NCBI GenBank assembly: GCA_944386805.1
Contig: CALXCO010000010.1
Coordinates: forward strand, 1-64,000
Direction of reading: 5' to 3'
Length of the DNA stretch: 64,000 nucleotides
From: an uncultured Clostridia bacterium
GTDB taxonomy: Bacteria > Bacillota > Clostridia > Oscillospirales > Ruminococcaceae
Under the pieces are notes generated by a model. That model did no database searches. It was not told the DNA's origin and saw only the letters and a program-made list of their open reading frames with translations. Shown piece by piece: positions 8,716 through 17,790 of this stretch; position 1 is the stretch's first letter; the number at the start of each line of letters is the position of its first letter. A program made the translations under genes and the position numbers.

Positions 8716-9702
8716 TCAACAATGACGCAGTACGTATCCTTCTCGGACCCCGCTCTGCAAAACAGTCATCTGTCTGGCGCCAATTCTGCGGCAGATCGAC
8801 AAAAGAATCTGAATGCCGGTCACCAGCGTTTCCCGCCGACCGGTTTCATACCGGCTGACCATTGCAATTCCATCGGGAGAGCGGAAATATTCGAGACTCT
8901 TTTGGAGGTCTTCTGCCTGCAAAGTGACACTTCCCGGACAGTTTGGGTCGGTTACCGACCATCCCAGCCGCTCAAACAACCGGACAATCGTTTTCACTGT
9001 GCCACCCATGACAAAAAACGCCGGAGCATCAGCCGAAGCAGTTTCCGGCAGCGCAGCAATCATCGGAATCTGTTCAATCTGACTACGGATAAACCCATCG
9101 ATTTCCTGCAATTCCTGCTCAGAAGGCGCGCTCCCATCTCCGCTGACCAGCCGTTTTTTCACTGCCAGACAGCCAATCGGCATCGAACGGAAGTCGGCCA
9201 GCTTTTTCTGTTTCCGGCTGGTGAAGCAGAGCAGCTGACCGCTGCCGCCGCCCATATCCAATGCGACACCCTGTTCCGGAAAAGAAGCTCCTGCCTGTTC
9301 CATCCAGCCCATTTCCTGCAACATTCCTTCAAAGTCGCAGGCGGCCTCTTCTTCACCCGACAGCAGTTCCAGCTGATAACCCCAATTTTCGGCGACCTCA
9401 GCCGCTTCGCTAAAATTGGTCACACCGCGCAGAGATGCCGTTGCAAAGCACCGCACATCTTCCGGACAGACACCATGTCCTTCAAAAAAGGTATGAATCT
9501 GACAGAGAGCCTCGCCCAGCTGTTTCAGCCCATCCGCTGACATCACGCCGTTTTCCACATAACGAATCAATCCGGCGTGCACTGTCAGTCCATCTTCCAG
9601 CGAAAAGCAGCGATAACAGTTCTTTTCACTGTCCCAACGGAAAATCACGCCCAAAACAGTATTGGAACCGGTATCGATAATCCCAATTGCATCTTTTTTC
9701 AC
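8716..9702 (-). CDS. Ppx/GppA family phosphatase
   Basis: Predicted exopolyphosphatase or guanosine-pentaphosphate phosphohydrolase of 328 residues, with the sugar-kinase/actin-like fold. Motifs in order: GIIDTGSNTVLGVIF (phosphate 1 loop), FATASLRGVTN, LSGEEEA and ALDMGGGSGQL (phosphate 2 loop), and FVMGGTVKT further on. The start is GTG at 9702 with GGGAGG seven bases upstream. A TTG upstream would add seven residues that include the Shine-Dalgarno sequence itself. Compared with E. coli Ppx it lacks the C-terminal HD-like domains, as in the short form of this family. It lies 26 bases after the acyl-ACP thioesterase gene and shares its transcript. Polyphosphate versus pppGpp preference cannot be decided from sequence. 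Confidence 0.85.
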   Translation of the reverse strand: MKKDAIGIIDTGSNTVLGVIFRWDSEKNCYRCFSLEDGLTVHAGLIRYVENGVMSADGLKQLGEALCQIHTFFEGHGVCPEDVRCFATASLRGVTNFSEAAEVAENWGYQLELLSGEEEAACDFEGMLQEMGWMEQAGASFPEQGVALDMGGGSGQLLCFTSRKQKKLADFRSMPIGCLAVKKRLVSGDGSAPSEQELQEIDGFIRSQIEQIPMIAALPETASADAPAFFVMGGTVKTIVRLFERLGWSVTDPNCPGSVTLQAEDLQKSLEYFRSPDGIAMVSRYETGRRETLVTGIQILLSICRRIGARQMTVLQSGVREGYVLRHC

Positions 9703-9728
9703 CTGCAAACCTCCCTTTGACAAAATTA

Positions 9729-10511
9729 TTATCCTTCTGCAAAATCAATCATACAGATAAAGCTGTCTTTGCCCTCAGCCATTCCTTTGACGGTAACCTT
9801 TCTACCGTCCTGCTTCCAGAACAGCTGCAAAGTTTCTCCCAGCATTGCCTCTCTGTTAAACGCGACCTGAACCGTTTCAGGCGGCAGGGAAGTGAGCTGT
9901 TCCGGCAGAATGTCCATCGCCATATCAATATAACGGGCATTGTCCACATGTCCATTTCCGTCGATATCCGAATAGACAATTTTCCGATCTTCTCCCCGCA
10001 GGACTCCCTCGTCTGAATCACGCAGACGCAGCCGGACAAAATCCGGTGCACCGGACTTTTCCTCCGGCTGGGGACGCAGGCTTCCCGGAAAATGTTCTTC
10101 AAACTGCACCGGACGTAAAATACTCCGGTCAACCGGATCGACCAAAATCCATCCGGAAGAAGCTTCGATCAGCGGATTGCCATCCTTGTCCCAGACGCAG
10201 AAATTACGGATGAACTGTGCCCGCTCGATCTGCTGTTCCCAGGTCGCAACCCGAATCCGTTCGGTCTGCACCGGCATCCGCAGCACCTGCACACTGAACC
10301 GGGTAATCAGAAAAACCATCCGGTTTTCCATCAAAAACTGATGGTCCATTCCCCGAAAAGCAAACGCTGAATCTGCCATATCGGTCAAAATCCGGAATAA
10401 TTCCGAAAGTTTCAGCCGGTGGCTGGCGTCACACTGGCAAAACTTTACCTCCATCTCTTCCTGATAAAGGCCTTCTTCGGTACGGTTGTTGATCGTTGGT
10501 GTATATTTCAT
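9729..10511 (-). CDS. Acyl-ACP thioesterase (FatA/FatB family)
   Basis: Hydrolyses acyl-ACP to release free fatty acids. The 260 residues form two hot-dog domains. The second contains SDIDGNGHVDNARYIDM near residue 190, matching the catalytic D-x-N-x-H-x-x-N-x-x-Y pattern of the family. The start is ATG at 10511 with ACAGGAG eight bases upstream. An in-frame GTG nine bases earlier overlaps that site. No transit or signal peptide. The gene is followed after 26 bases by the Ppx/GppA gene. Chain-length preference cannot be inferred. Confidence 0.88.
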   Translation of the reverse strand: MKYTPTINNRTEEGLYQEEMEVKFCQCDASHRLKLSELFRILTDMADSAFAFRGMDHQFLMENRMVFLITRFSVQVLRMPVQTERIRVATWEQQIERAQFIRNFCVWDKDGNPLIEASSGWILVDPVDRSILRPVQFEEHFPGSLRPQPEEKSGAPDFVRLRLRDSDEGVLRGEDRKIVYSDIDGNGHVDNARYIDMAMDILPEQLTSLPPETVQVAFNREAMLGETLQLFWKQDGRKVTVKGMAEGKDSFICMIDFAEG

Positions 10512-10545
10512 TGCAAACACTCCTGTCCATAAATCCCGGCTTACA

Positions 10546-10592
10546 GAAAAACCGCCGTCCGTTCTGAAAACAGCACGGAACCGGCGGTTTTA
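10546..10592 (-). terminator. Rho-independent terminator of the soj-spo0J-serS unit
   Basis: On the minus strand AAAACCGCCG and CGGCGGTTTTT frame an interrupted second stem (TCCGT/ACGGA) around a T-rich loop. It begins about 13 bases after the serS stop and ends in a T run. Confidence 0.85.
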
Positions 10593-10605
10593 TTATCGTA
10601 AAGAA

Positions 10606-11889
10606 TCAGGGAACGAGCAGTTCCTTACCGCCCATATACGGACGAAGAACTTCAGGAATCTTGACGCTGCCATCAGCCTGCAGGTTGTTTTCCAGGAAAG
10701 CAATCAGCATTCTGGGCGGTGCAACAACGGTGTTGTTCAGAGTATGGGCAAGATACTTCTTGCCATCCTCACCGTTGACACGGATTTTCAGACGTCTTGC
10801 CTGTGCGTCGCCCAGGTTGGAGCAGCTGCCGACCTCAAAGTATTTCTTCTGACGGGGAGACCATGCCTCAACGTCGACCGACTTGACCTTCAGGTCAGCC
10901 AGGTCACCGGAGCAGCATTCCAGTGTACGGACCGGGATATCCAGCGAACGGAACAGATCAACCGTATTCTGCCACAGCTTGTTGAACCAGTTCATGCTGT
11001 CTTCCGGTTTGCAGACGACGATCATTTCCTGTTTTTCAAACTGGTGGATACGGTAAACGCCTCTTTCCTCGATACCATGCGCGCCCTTTTCCTTACGGAA
11101 GCAGGGAGAGTAGCTGGTCAGGGTAATCGGCAGCTGTTTTTCGTCGATAATCTCGTCGATAAACCGGCCAATCATCGAATGTTCAGAAGTACCGATCAGG
11201 TAGAGGTCTTCGCCCTCGATCTTGTACATCATCGCGTCCATCTCAGGGAAGGACATAACGCCGGTGACGACGTTGCTGTGAATCATATAGGGAGGAATGA
11301 CGTAGGTAAAGCCGCGGTCGATCATAAAGTCGCGCGCATAAGCCAGAACAGCCGAATGCAGGCGGGCAATATCGCCCATCAGGTAATAGAAACCATTGCC
11401 GGCAACTTTACGGGCTGCATCCAGATCAATGCCAGAGAAAGATTCCATGATATCGGTGTGATAGGGTATATCAAAATCCGGAACAACCGGTTCGCCGTAA
11501 CGCTGTACCTCAACGTTGCAGCTGTCGTCCTTACCAATCGGGACCGAGTCATCGATCATCTGCGGGATATTCATCATAATGGAAGTGACCTTTTCAGCCA
11601 GTTCCTTTTCCTGTGCTTCCAGTTCTTCGAGACGGGCCGCATCCTGTGCAACCTTCTTTTTCATCTCTTCAGCCTCTTCTTTGAGGCCCTTTGCCATCAG
11701 GCCGCCGATCTGTTTGGATATTTTATTGCGCTCAGAACGGAGGTTGCTTGCTTCCTGCTGAACTGCACGGCTCTTTGCGTCCAGTTCGATGACCTCATCA
11801 ACCAGCGGAAGTTTGTAGTCCTGGAATTTCTTTTTGATATTTTCCTTGACAGCGTCGGGGTTTGTCCGGACAAATTTAATATCCAGCAT
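10606..11889 (-). CDS. serS: Seryl-tRNA synthetase
   Basis: Class II synthetase charging tRNA-Ser, 427 residues, normal length. The first ~100 residues form the long antiparallel coiled coil (rich in K/E, residues 30-100). The catalytic domain has motif 2 around SPCFRKEKGAHGIEERGVYRIHQF and motif 3 near the C-terminus with NNTVVAPPRMLIAFLENN. The start is ATG at 11889 (MLDIKFVRTNPDAV), with AAAGGAG nine bases upstream. An in-frame TTG at 11910 lies before the Shine-Dalgarno site and is rejected. The gene follows spo0J by 33 bases and has no T-box leader of its own, so its expression probably depends on the chromosome-partition operon. Confidence 0.97.
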   Translation of the reverse strand: MLDIKFVRTNPDAVKENIKKKFQDYKLPLVDEVIELDAKSRAVQQEASNLRSERNKISKQIGGLMAKGLKEEAEEMKKKVAQDAARLEELEAQEKELAEKVTSIMMNIPQMIDDSVPIGKDDSCNVEVQRYGEPVVPDFDIPYHTDIMESFSGIDLDAARKVAGNGFYYLMGDIARLHSAVLAYARDFMIDRGFTYVIPPYMIHSNVVTGVMSFPEMDAMMYKIEGEDLYLIGTSEHSMIGRFIDEIIDEKQLPITLTSYSPCFRKEKGAHGIEERGVYRIHQFEKQEMIVVCKPEDSMNWFNKLWQNTVDLFRSLDIPVRTLECCSGDLADLKVKSVDVEAWSPRQKKYFEVGSCSNLGDAQARRLKIRVNGEDGKKYLAHTLNNTVVAPPRMLIAFLENNLQADGSVKIPEVLRPYMGGKELLVP

Positions 11890-11922
11890 AGTAATTTTCT
11901 CCTTTATCAAATTATTCTGCCG

Positions 11923-12843
11923 TTACTCCTGTTCAGGGTCAGGATGCTGACCACTGAGAAGACCGGCGATCTGCTGCAAATCTTCTTTGGAATAAAAGGC
12001 GATTTCAACCACGCCTTTATCTTCACTGCGCAGGTTTATTTTGACCTTGCGCCCCAGCTCATTATTCAATGCAAGCTGCATTTCACGGTAATAATGGTCG
12101 ACATCTTCCGCCTTTCGGCGGGAAGAAGGCGGGTTCTCCGCCTTAATACGTGCAGCCAGCCGTTCGACCTCCCGGACAGACAGTCCCTTTTCAGCTGCCA
12201 ATCGTGCAAGCTCGATCAGCTTGTCCTGATCTTCGATACCGATCAGCGCCTTTGCATGCCCCATTGACAGTGAGCCATCAATCAGCCAGGGATGAACCTG
12301 TTCCGGCAGACGCAAAATCCGCAGTGCATTTGCAATCGCGCTGCGCGAACGTCCAACCTTGCGGGCAACCGCTTCCTGCGTCAGTCCAAATGTCTCAATC
12401 AGTTCCTGATAACCGCCAGCTTCTTCCAGCGGATTCAGGTCTTCACGCTGCAGATTCTCGATCAGTCCAAATTCCATGACCTCAGCTTCAGTCATGTCCC
12501 GTACAACAACCGGCACTTCGGTCAGGCCAGCCATTCTGGCCGCCCGCCATCGCCGTTCACCTGCAACCAGCTGATAGCTGTCGCCGGAGAGGGAAGTTCC
12601 TCCTTCGATACGGCGCACCAGCAGCGGCTGAAGGACACCGTGTTCCCGAATCGAATCCGCCAGTTCTGAAAGAGACGCTTCATCAAAGGATTTTCTGGGC
12701 TGGTTGCGATTGGGCTCAATACTACTCAGCCGCACCATCAGCGTCCCATTTTCAGCAGTGGCATCCGACGGGAAAGCCGCGCTGTTGTCTTCATAAAGGG
12801 CATCCAGACCCCGTCCAAGTCCGCCTCTTTTCTGCTTTGCCAT
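11923..12843 (-). CDS. parB: Chromosome partition protein ParB (Spo0J)
   Basis: CTP-dependent DNA clamp that loads at parS, spreads, and recruits SMC. 306 residues. The extreme N-terminus GGLGRGLDALYEDN resembles the ParA-stimulating peptide. The N-domain has the CTP-binding GERRWRAARMAG near residue 97 and ENLQREDLNPLEEA. The helix-turn-helix (residues ~145-190, EAVARKVGRSRSAIANALRILRLP) recognises parS. The last ~60 residues are the dimer domain. It lies 32 bases after soj in the order soj-spo0J known from Bacillus. Two parS sites are present in the window, at 1312 and 13884. Confidence 0.95.
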   Translation of the reverse strand: MAKQKRGGLGRGLDALYEDNSAAFPSDATAENGTLMVRLSSIEPNRNQPRKSFDEASLSELADSIREHGVLQPLLVRRIEGGTSLSGDSYQLVAGERRWRAARMAGLTEVPVVVRDMTEAEVMEFGLIENLQREDLNPLEEAGGYQELIETFGLTQEAVARKVGRSRSAIANALRILRLPEQVHPWLIDGSLSMGHAKALIGIEDQDKLIELARLAAEKGLSVREVERLAARIKAENPPSSRRKAEDVDHYYREMQLALNNELGRKVKINLRSEDKGVVEIAFYSKEDLQQIAGLLSGQHPDPEQE

Positions 12844-12875
12844 TTACACTCTTTCAGACCTTTCTCCATCAAACA

Positions 12876-13670
12876 TTACTTTTTGCCAAAAATATGGGAA
12901 CCAGACTTCATATTGGCCTTTAAAAATTCCCGTGTAAACTCGGAATAGGAGTGGGCACCGCGGGAACCCTTGTCAAAATAGATAACCGGTTCACCAAAAC
13001 TGGGAGCCTCCGACAGCCGGACATTGCGGGGAATCGTCGTCCGATACACCCGGTCGGGGAAAAAGCGTTTGATTTCGGCGACAACCTGATTGGTCAGATT
13101 CAGCCGTCCGTCATACATCGTCAGCAATACGCCTTCCACTTCAATCGACGGGTTATATTTGCGCTTGACCTGCCGGATGGTGGCCATCAGCTGAGAAAGC
13201 CCCTCCAGTGAGTAATACTCACACTGGGTCGGAATCAGCACGGTATCCGACGCGGTAAACGCATTCAGCGTAATCAGGCCCAGCGACGGGGGACAGTCAA
13301 ACAAAATGTAATCATAACGGTCCCGGACCGGCGCAAGCGCCATCCGAAGGCGCTCAATGCGGTTCTCCACTTCAACCAGCTCGACTTCGGCACCTGCCAT
13401 CGCAATATTGGAAGGGATCAGGTCCACATTGGCAAATTCTGTGTGCAGGATAACCTGCTCGGCGGTTTTTTCGCCAATCAGCATATCATACGAGGTGTTT
13501 TCAATCTTCTTCTTTTCAATTCCAAAGCCGCTTGTCGCGTTGCCCTGCGGGTCGATATCCACCAGAAGCACTTTTTTTTTCAGATACCCCAGGCATGCCG
13601 CAAGGTTGACAGCGGTGGTTGTCTTGCCGACGCCGCCCTTCTGATTGGCGACCGCAATAATTTTTCCCAT
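12876..13670 (-). CDS. soj: Chromosome partition ATPase ParA (Soj)
   Basis: Deviant-Walker ATPase of 264 residues that works with ParB in origin segregation and, in Bacillus, regulates DnaA. The deviant Walker A KGGVGKTTT lies at residues 10-18. Other motifs are the switch region VDIDPQGNATSG and the Walker B-like ILFDCPPSLG. The ATG at 13670 has AGAGGGA eight bases upstream. Start and length match chromosomal Soj proteins. It is preceded by its own promoter and a GC-rich leader. Confidence 0.96.
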   Translation of the reverse strand: MGKIIAVANQKGGVGKTTTAVNLAACLGYLKKKVLLVDIDPQGNATSGFGIEKKKIENTSYDMLIGEKTAEQVILHTEFANVDLIPSNIAMAGAEVELVEVENRIERLRMALAPVRDRYDYILFDCPPSLGLITLNAFTASDTVLIPTQCEYYSLEGLSQLMATIRQVKRKYNPSIEVEGVLLTMYDGRLNLTNQVVAEIKRFFPDRVYRTTIPRNVRLSEAPSFGEPVIYFDKGSRGAHSYSEFTREFLKANMKSGSHIFGKK

Positions 13671-13783
13671 AAATATAATCCCTCTGTTTATTTTCCGCTA
13701 AAATTCCCGCCAGCGTTTCCGGCGGGCCGCCGGCATCCGATCACCGGCGCAAAATCCGGCAAAATATCAGATACACGACTATC

Positions 13784-13812
13784 ATTATAACACAATCCCT
13801 CCCGAAACACAA
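13784..13812 (-). promoter_or_regulatory. Predicted sigma-A promoter of soj-spo0J-serS
   Basis: On the minus strand TTGTGT, 17 bases, then a consensus TATAAT. The transcript would start near 13777 and carry a leader of about 105 bases that holds a GC-rich hairpin (CCCGCC/GGCGGG, around 13702-13726). Confidence 0.65.
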
Positions 13813-13875
13813 CGGCAAAGCAGGGAATCGAGGTGATTTTTTGGAAACATCGGAATTTTTTGCGGATGACAGGGG

Positions 13876-13920
13876 AAAAGGAATGTTTCACGTGGAACAC
13901 TCCATCATGAAACATTCCTT
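13876..13920 (-). terminator. Terminator of noc, overlapping parS
   Basis: Perfect 13-bp inverted arms (13908-13920 and 13878-13890) with a 17-base loop, followed on the minus strand by TTTTCCCC, 14 bases after the noc stop codon. The second arm contains the first seven bases of the parS palindrome at 13884-13899. The T tract is short, so termination efficiency is uncertain. Confidence 0.6.
13884..13899. other. parS: parS centromere site
   Basis: TGTTTCACGTGGAACA has one asymmetry (T/C at the fifth base from each end) relative to a perfect palindrome and fits the Spo0J/Noc core TGTTnCACGTGnAACA. It sits between noc and soj, where parS is often found near partition genes, about 10 kb from dnaA. 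Confidence 0.85.
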
Positions 13921-13934
13921 CGAAGCAGATTTGT

Positions 13935-14969
13935 TCAGCGTGCCGCTTTGCGGCTGCCGGAAGCCGGATGTACATTGCCGGTAGGGATTCGGACATGATA
14001 CTCGATATATTCTCCGTGATCCTCCCGACGGGTTTCTGCCGGAATACCTGCGTGTTTCATCGCATCAATTGCCTGATTGACGGTGTTTAAAAACACCCGG
14101 ACATCCTTGACCAACAATACCCTTCTTGTCTTTTTGCGCAGCCGTTCAGTCGGCTGCACCACTTCGACAGGTGGTTGTGGCTGAGGCACCGGAGCCGCGG
14201 CAGGCTGTTCTTTTTCAGTCTGCTGTTCATTGCGCTGAATCTGTTCCAGCTGTTCACCGGCCAGCAGCCGCGCGACCAGCTCTTCGGTCTCCCGCACGGT
14301 CAAATGCCGCTCAGCGACCAGATTGGCGACCAGTTCACGTCCCTGACCCGCTTCCAGCCGCAGAAGAGCTCGTCCATGCCGTTCAGTCAGCCGGTTTTCG
14401 AGGATGATTTTCTGTTCAGCAGGGGAGAGTGACAGTAAACGCAGTTTATTGGCAATGGTAGACTGTGCCATGCCAAGTTTTGCAGCTGCTTCTTCCTGTG
14501 TAACACCCCATTCGACGATCAGCGTGCGCAAAGCTTCCGCTTCCTCAAACAGATTCAAATCCCGCCGCTGGATATTTTCCAGAATTGCATATACCGCCGA
14601 TTGGCGAGCCGACGCATCCATCACAACCGCCGGAATCGTTTCCTTGCCGCAAAGTTTGGACGCACGCAGCCGGCGTTCACCAGAGATCAGTTCATATGGT
14701 TTGGCACCATCCGGAGTATCGTCCTGTTTACTACTTTCTTCCCGCTTGCGCACCAAAATTGGCTGTAAAACACCATTGAGCTGAATAGAATCCGCCAGTC
14801 CTTTCAGTGCATCCAGATCGAACTCCTGCCGGGGCTGTGCGGGGTTTGGCGCGATTTCATCCACTCCCAGCAAGATCACCTTGCCAACGCTCTTATGCTC
14901 ATCCAAGCGCATTTTCCAGGGTGCGCCGATTGATGAACGGCCTGCCTTTTCCTTAACAAAAATTCCCAC
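13935..14969 (-). CDS. noc: ParB-like nucleoid occlusion protein Noc
   Basis: Second ParB paralogue, 344 residues. In Bacillus, Noc binds its own sites and the membrane and blocks division over the nucleoid. Visible here: the CTP-binding motif SGERRLRASKLCG near residue 97, ENIQRRDLNLFEEA, a helix-turn-helix with QEEAAAKLGMAQSTIANKLRLLSL, a Gln/Pro-rich linker near 245-275, and the typical Noc C-terminus (VLLVKDVRVFLNTVNQAI). The identification rests on position between rsmG and soj and on that C-terminus; a second partition ParB is the alternative. The first residues (MGIFVKEKAGRSS) could form the short membrane-targeting helix known in Noc. The start is GTG at 14969, GGAAG eight bases upstream. 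Confidence 0.82.
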   Translation of the reverse strand: MGIFVKEKAGRSSIGAPWKMRLDEHKSVGKVILLGVDEIAPNPAQPRQEFDLDALKGLADSIQLNGVLQPILVRKREESSKQDDTPDGAKPYELISGERRLRASKLCGKETIPAVVMDASARQSAVYAILENIQRRDLNLFEEAEALRTLIVEWGVTQEEAAAKLGMAQSTIANKLRLLSLSPAEQKIILENRLTERHGRALLRLEAGQGRELVANLVAERHLTVRETEELVARLLAGEQLEQIQRNEQQTEKEQPAAAPVPQPQPPVEVVQPTERLRKKTRRVLLVKDVRVFLNTVNQAIDAMKHAGIPAETRREDHGEYIEYHVRIPTGNVHPASGSRKAAR

Positions 14970-15045
14970 CGTTGATACTTCCTTCCTTGTCAGACATTTC
15001 CGGGCATCGTTCCTGACAGCAGGAATACCTGTCCGGGTAAGAGAA

Positions 15046-15074
15046 AGTATACATCCGGTGGGAAATTATTTCCA
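15046..15074 (-). promoter_or_regulatory. Predicted noc promoter with a palindrome over its -35 box
   Basis: On the minus strand TGGAAA, 17 bases, TATACT. The -35 element overlaps the inverted repeat GGAAAT-A-ATTTCC (15061-15073). The -10 box is followed by a leader containing TTCCTG/CAGGAA. This places noc on its own transcript, separate from rsmG. Confidence 0.45.
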
Positions 15075-15113
15075 GAAAAATACGTCGTGGGAAAAATAGA
15101 TCTTTAATGGGAT

Positions 15114-15839
15114 TCAGGCTTTATTGAGCGGATTTTTCTTGATTTTACCGTAAGGACGGGGGAATTTTTTCGGGGTAGGGCGGATTTTGCGAATGACAGC
15201 AATCGCCCTTTCCGCACCGTCCGGCAGGGTAAAACGACAGATATCTTCCACCTTGCCGCCCAGAAGTCCGATTGCAGCATTGGCTTCTTCCAGTTCCTGC
15301 TCCAGACCGACGCTCTTGAGCGCAACAAACGCGCCCCCAACCCTGACAAACGGCAGGCAATATTCCGAAAGCTCCCGAAGGTGCGCGACCGCACGGGCAC
15401 AAGCTACATCAAACTGTTCCCGATACTCCGGCTTCTGGCCGAATTCTTCTGCACGGGCATGCACACACGCAGCATTGACACCCAGTGCATTGGTCAATTC
15501 CATCAGAAAGTTGATTCGTTTGTTGAGGCTGTCCATTAAGGTCAGTTTGATATCATTCCGCGCCATCGCGACCGGAACCGACGGAAACCCCGCTCCCGTT
15601 CCGACATCGATCATACTGGCGTTTTGCGGAACATCGTACGCTTTCAGCAGCAGCAGGCTGTCGACAAAGTGCTTAATCACGATGTCATCCGGCGCAGTAA
15701 TTGCAGTCAGGTTAATTTTCTCGTTCCACTCTACCAGCATCTCAGCATACCGGTCAAACCGCTCTGCAAGCTGGTTCGGTTGGGAAAACTCAAATCCTGC
15801 TTCTTTGAGCTTATCCATCAAAAATGTCTGATTAATCAT
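15114..15839 (-). CDS. rsmG: 16S rRNA (guanine527-N7)-methyltransferase RsmG
   Basis: SAM-dependent methyltransferase acting on G527 of 16S rRNA. 241 residues, normal length. The SAM-binding motif [15 protein letters not shown] lies near residue 77. [14 protein letters not shown] and the catalytic-region [17 protein letters not shown] follow. The C-terminal tail is Lys/Pro-rich. The start ATG at 15839 overlaps the mnmG stop by eight bases, indicating translational coupling in mnmE-mnmG-rsmG. Confidence 0.96.
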   Translation of the reverse strand: MINQTFLMDKLKEAGFEFSQPNQLAERFDRYAEMLVEWNEKINLTAITAPDDIVIKHFVDSLLLLKAYDVPQNASMIDVGTGAGFPSVPVAMARNDIKLTLMDSLNKRINFLMELTNALGVNAACVHARAEEFGQKPEYREQFDVACARAVAHLRELSEYCLPFVRVGGAFVALKSVGLEQELEEANAAIGLLGGKVEDICRFTLPDGAERAIAVIRKIRPTPKKFPRPYGKIKKNPLNKA

Positions 15840-17739
15840 CTGTCTTCACCTCTTCTGCCTGCTGTTTGCTCTGCCAGACTTCCAGATAGATTAGCAGGGC
15901 TGAAATATCCGCCGGGTTGACACCGGATATCCGGGATGCCTGACCAATATTTTCCGGCTGTACACGGCTGAGTTTTTCTCTTGCTTCCAGCCGCAGTCCT
16001 TCAATTTCATCATAGCAGATGCCTTCCGGCAGTTTCTTCGCTTCCAGCCGCCGCATTTCAGCGACTTCCAGCATTTGTTTATAGATATATCCCTCATACT
16101 TGGTCTGAATCTCGACCTGCTCCGCGACCGCATGCGGCAGTTCCGGCCGGTCAGGGTCAAACGGTGCCAGATCGGCATACCCAAGCTGTGGGCGTCTGAC
16201 CAGGTCTGCCAGTTTGCAGCCGGTGTGCAGCGGTTCGGTACCCTTGGACAGCAGCAGCTCTGCCAGCGCCTCCGAAGGCGCAATATTGACATGCTCAATC
16301 CGTTCGCGCTCGTTCTTAATCAGTTCCAGCTTTTTGAGCAGTGCCTGATAACGTTCTTCACTGATTAACCCCAGCTGATAGCCGACCGGTGTCAACCGTT
16401 CGTCGGCGTTATCCTGCCGCAGCACCAGCCGGAATTCACTTCTTGAAGTCATCATTCTGTACGGGTCGCTGCATCCCTTAGTAACAAGGTCGTCAATCAG
16501 CGTCCCGATATAGGAAGTCGAACGATCCAGCGTCAGCGGCGCACGTCCCAGCACCTTGAGAGCCGCATTGATACCGGCAATCAATCCCTGTGCAGCTGCC
16601 TCCTCATAACCGGACGTGCCGTTAAACTGACCGGCGCCGTACAATCCAGAGACAGCCTTGGTTTCCAGCGTTGCACGCAAATCCAGCGGGTCAACACAGT
16701 CGTACTCAATCGCATAGGCATTCCGCATGATTTCCAGGTTTTCAAAACCGGGAATGGTTTTTAAAAAAGCCACCTGGACATCTTCCGGCAGAGAAGAGGA
16801 GAGTCCCTGCAAATAGATTTCATCGGTATCCAGTCCCATCGGTTCAATAAAGAGTTGATGGCGCGGCTTGTCCGAAAAACGCATAACCTTATCTTCCAGC
16901 GACGGGCAGTACCGCGGCCCAATCGCATGAATACGTCCGCCATAGATGGGAGAACGATCGATATTGTCCTTAATCACCTGATGGGTGCGTTCATTGGTGT
17001 AGGCAATATAGCAGTCGACCTGATTACGCAGTCCCTCAGGGTTGGTCGTAAAGCTGAATGGAACGATCTCATCATCGCCATGCTGGCATTCAAACTTGGA
17101 AAAATCGATGCTCCGTTTGTGCACACGGGCAGGCGTACCGGTCTTGAATCTGCGCATATGCAGACCGGCAGCCTTCAGGCTGTCGGTCAGTGCAGTCGCC
17201 GCCGCGACACCATCCGGACCGGACGAATAGGAGACGTCGCCGACATGAATCATACCGCCAAGGTAGGTACCGGTCGCAATAACACAGCAGCGCACCGGAT
17301 AAACGGCGCCCAGCTTGGTTTCTACGGCAACAACTTTTCCGTCCTCTACCTGTACAGCGGTGACCTCAGCCTGCCGTATATACAGGTTTTCCTGACTTTC
17401 CAGCAGCTTTTTCATATACAGGTGATACTGTGCCCGGTCGGCCTGCACCCGCAGGGAGTGAACCGCCGGTCCCTTACCAAGGTTGAGCATCCGGCTCTGG
17501 ATAAAGCAATGGTCGGCTGCAATGCCCATCACGCCGCCCAATGCGTCGATTTCCCGGACAAGGTGTCCCTTAGCTGTTCCACCAATCGACGGATTACAGG
17601 GAAGATTGGCAATCGCGTCCAGCGTCAGGGTAAAGAGCACCGTTTTTGCTCCCAGCCGTGCCGAGGCCATTGCGGCCTCAATTCCCGCATGGCCGCCGCC
17701 GATTACTGCCACATCATACTGTTCCATCTGATAACTCAT
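15832..17739 (-). CDS. mnmG: tRNA uridine-5-carboxymethylaminomethyl modification enzyme MnmG
   Basis: FAD-dependent partner of MnmE in modifying the wobble uridine of several tRNAs. 635 residues when begun at the ATG at 17739 ([19 protein letters not shown]), which has GGAGGG upstream. A longer frame to 17790 adds 17 residues that do not fit the family. Motifs: FAD-binding GGGHAG at residues 14-19, the conserved [22 protein letters not shown], and [18 protein letters not shown]. The C-terminal domain binds MnmE. The gene starts 51 bases after the mnmE stop. Confidence 0.97.
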   Translation of the reverse strand: MSYQMEQYDVAVIGGGHAGIEAAMASARLGAKTVLFTLTLDAIANLPCNPSIGGTAKGHLVREIDALGGVMGIAADHCFIQSRMLNLGKGPAVHSLRVQADRAQYHLYMKKLLESQENLYIRQAEVTAVQVEDGKVVAVETKLGAVYPVRCCVIATGTYLGGMIHVGDVSYSSGPDGVAAATALTDSLKAAGLHMRRFKTGTPARVHKRSIDFSKFECQHGDDEIVPFSFTTNPEGLRNQVDCYIAYTNERTHQVIKDNIDRSPIYGGRIHAIGPRYCPSLEDKVMRFSDKPRHQLFIEPMGLDTDEIYLQGLSSSLPEDVQVAFLKTIPGFENLEIMRNAYAIEYDCVDPLDLRATLETKAVSGLYGAGQFNGTSGYEEAAAQGLIAGINAALKVLGRAPLTLDRSTSYIGTLIDDLVTKGCSDPYRMMTSRSEFRLVLRQDNADERLTPVGYQLGLISEERYQALLKKLELIKNERERIEHVNIAPSEALAELLLSKGTEPLHTGCKLADLVRRPQLGYADLAPFDPDRPELPHAVAEQVEIQTKYEGYIYKQMLEVAEMRRLEAKKLPEGICYDEIEGLRLEAREKLSRVQPENIGQASRISGVNPADISALLIYLEVWQSKQQAEEVKTDD

Positions 17740-17790
17740 ATTCTGATAACTCCCTCCCGTATATCGGGTGACGCAATCTCTGGCAGGCAT

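Noticed and set aside
10486..11922. T-box upstream of serS
   Set aside because: Only 33 bases separate serS from spo0J, with no room for a T-box and no AGGGTGG-type antiterminator sequence.
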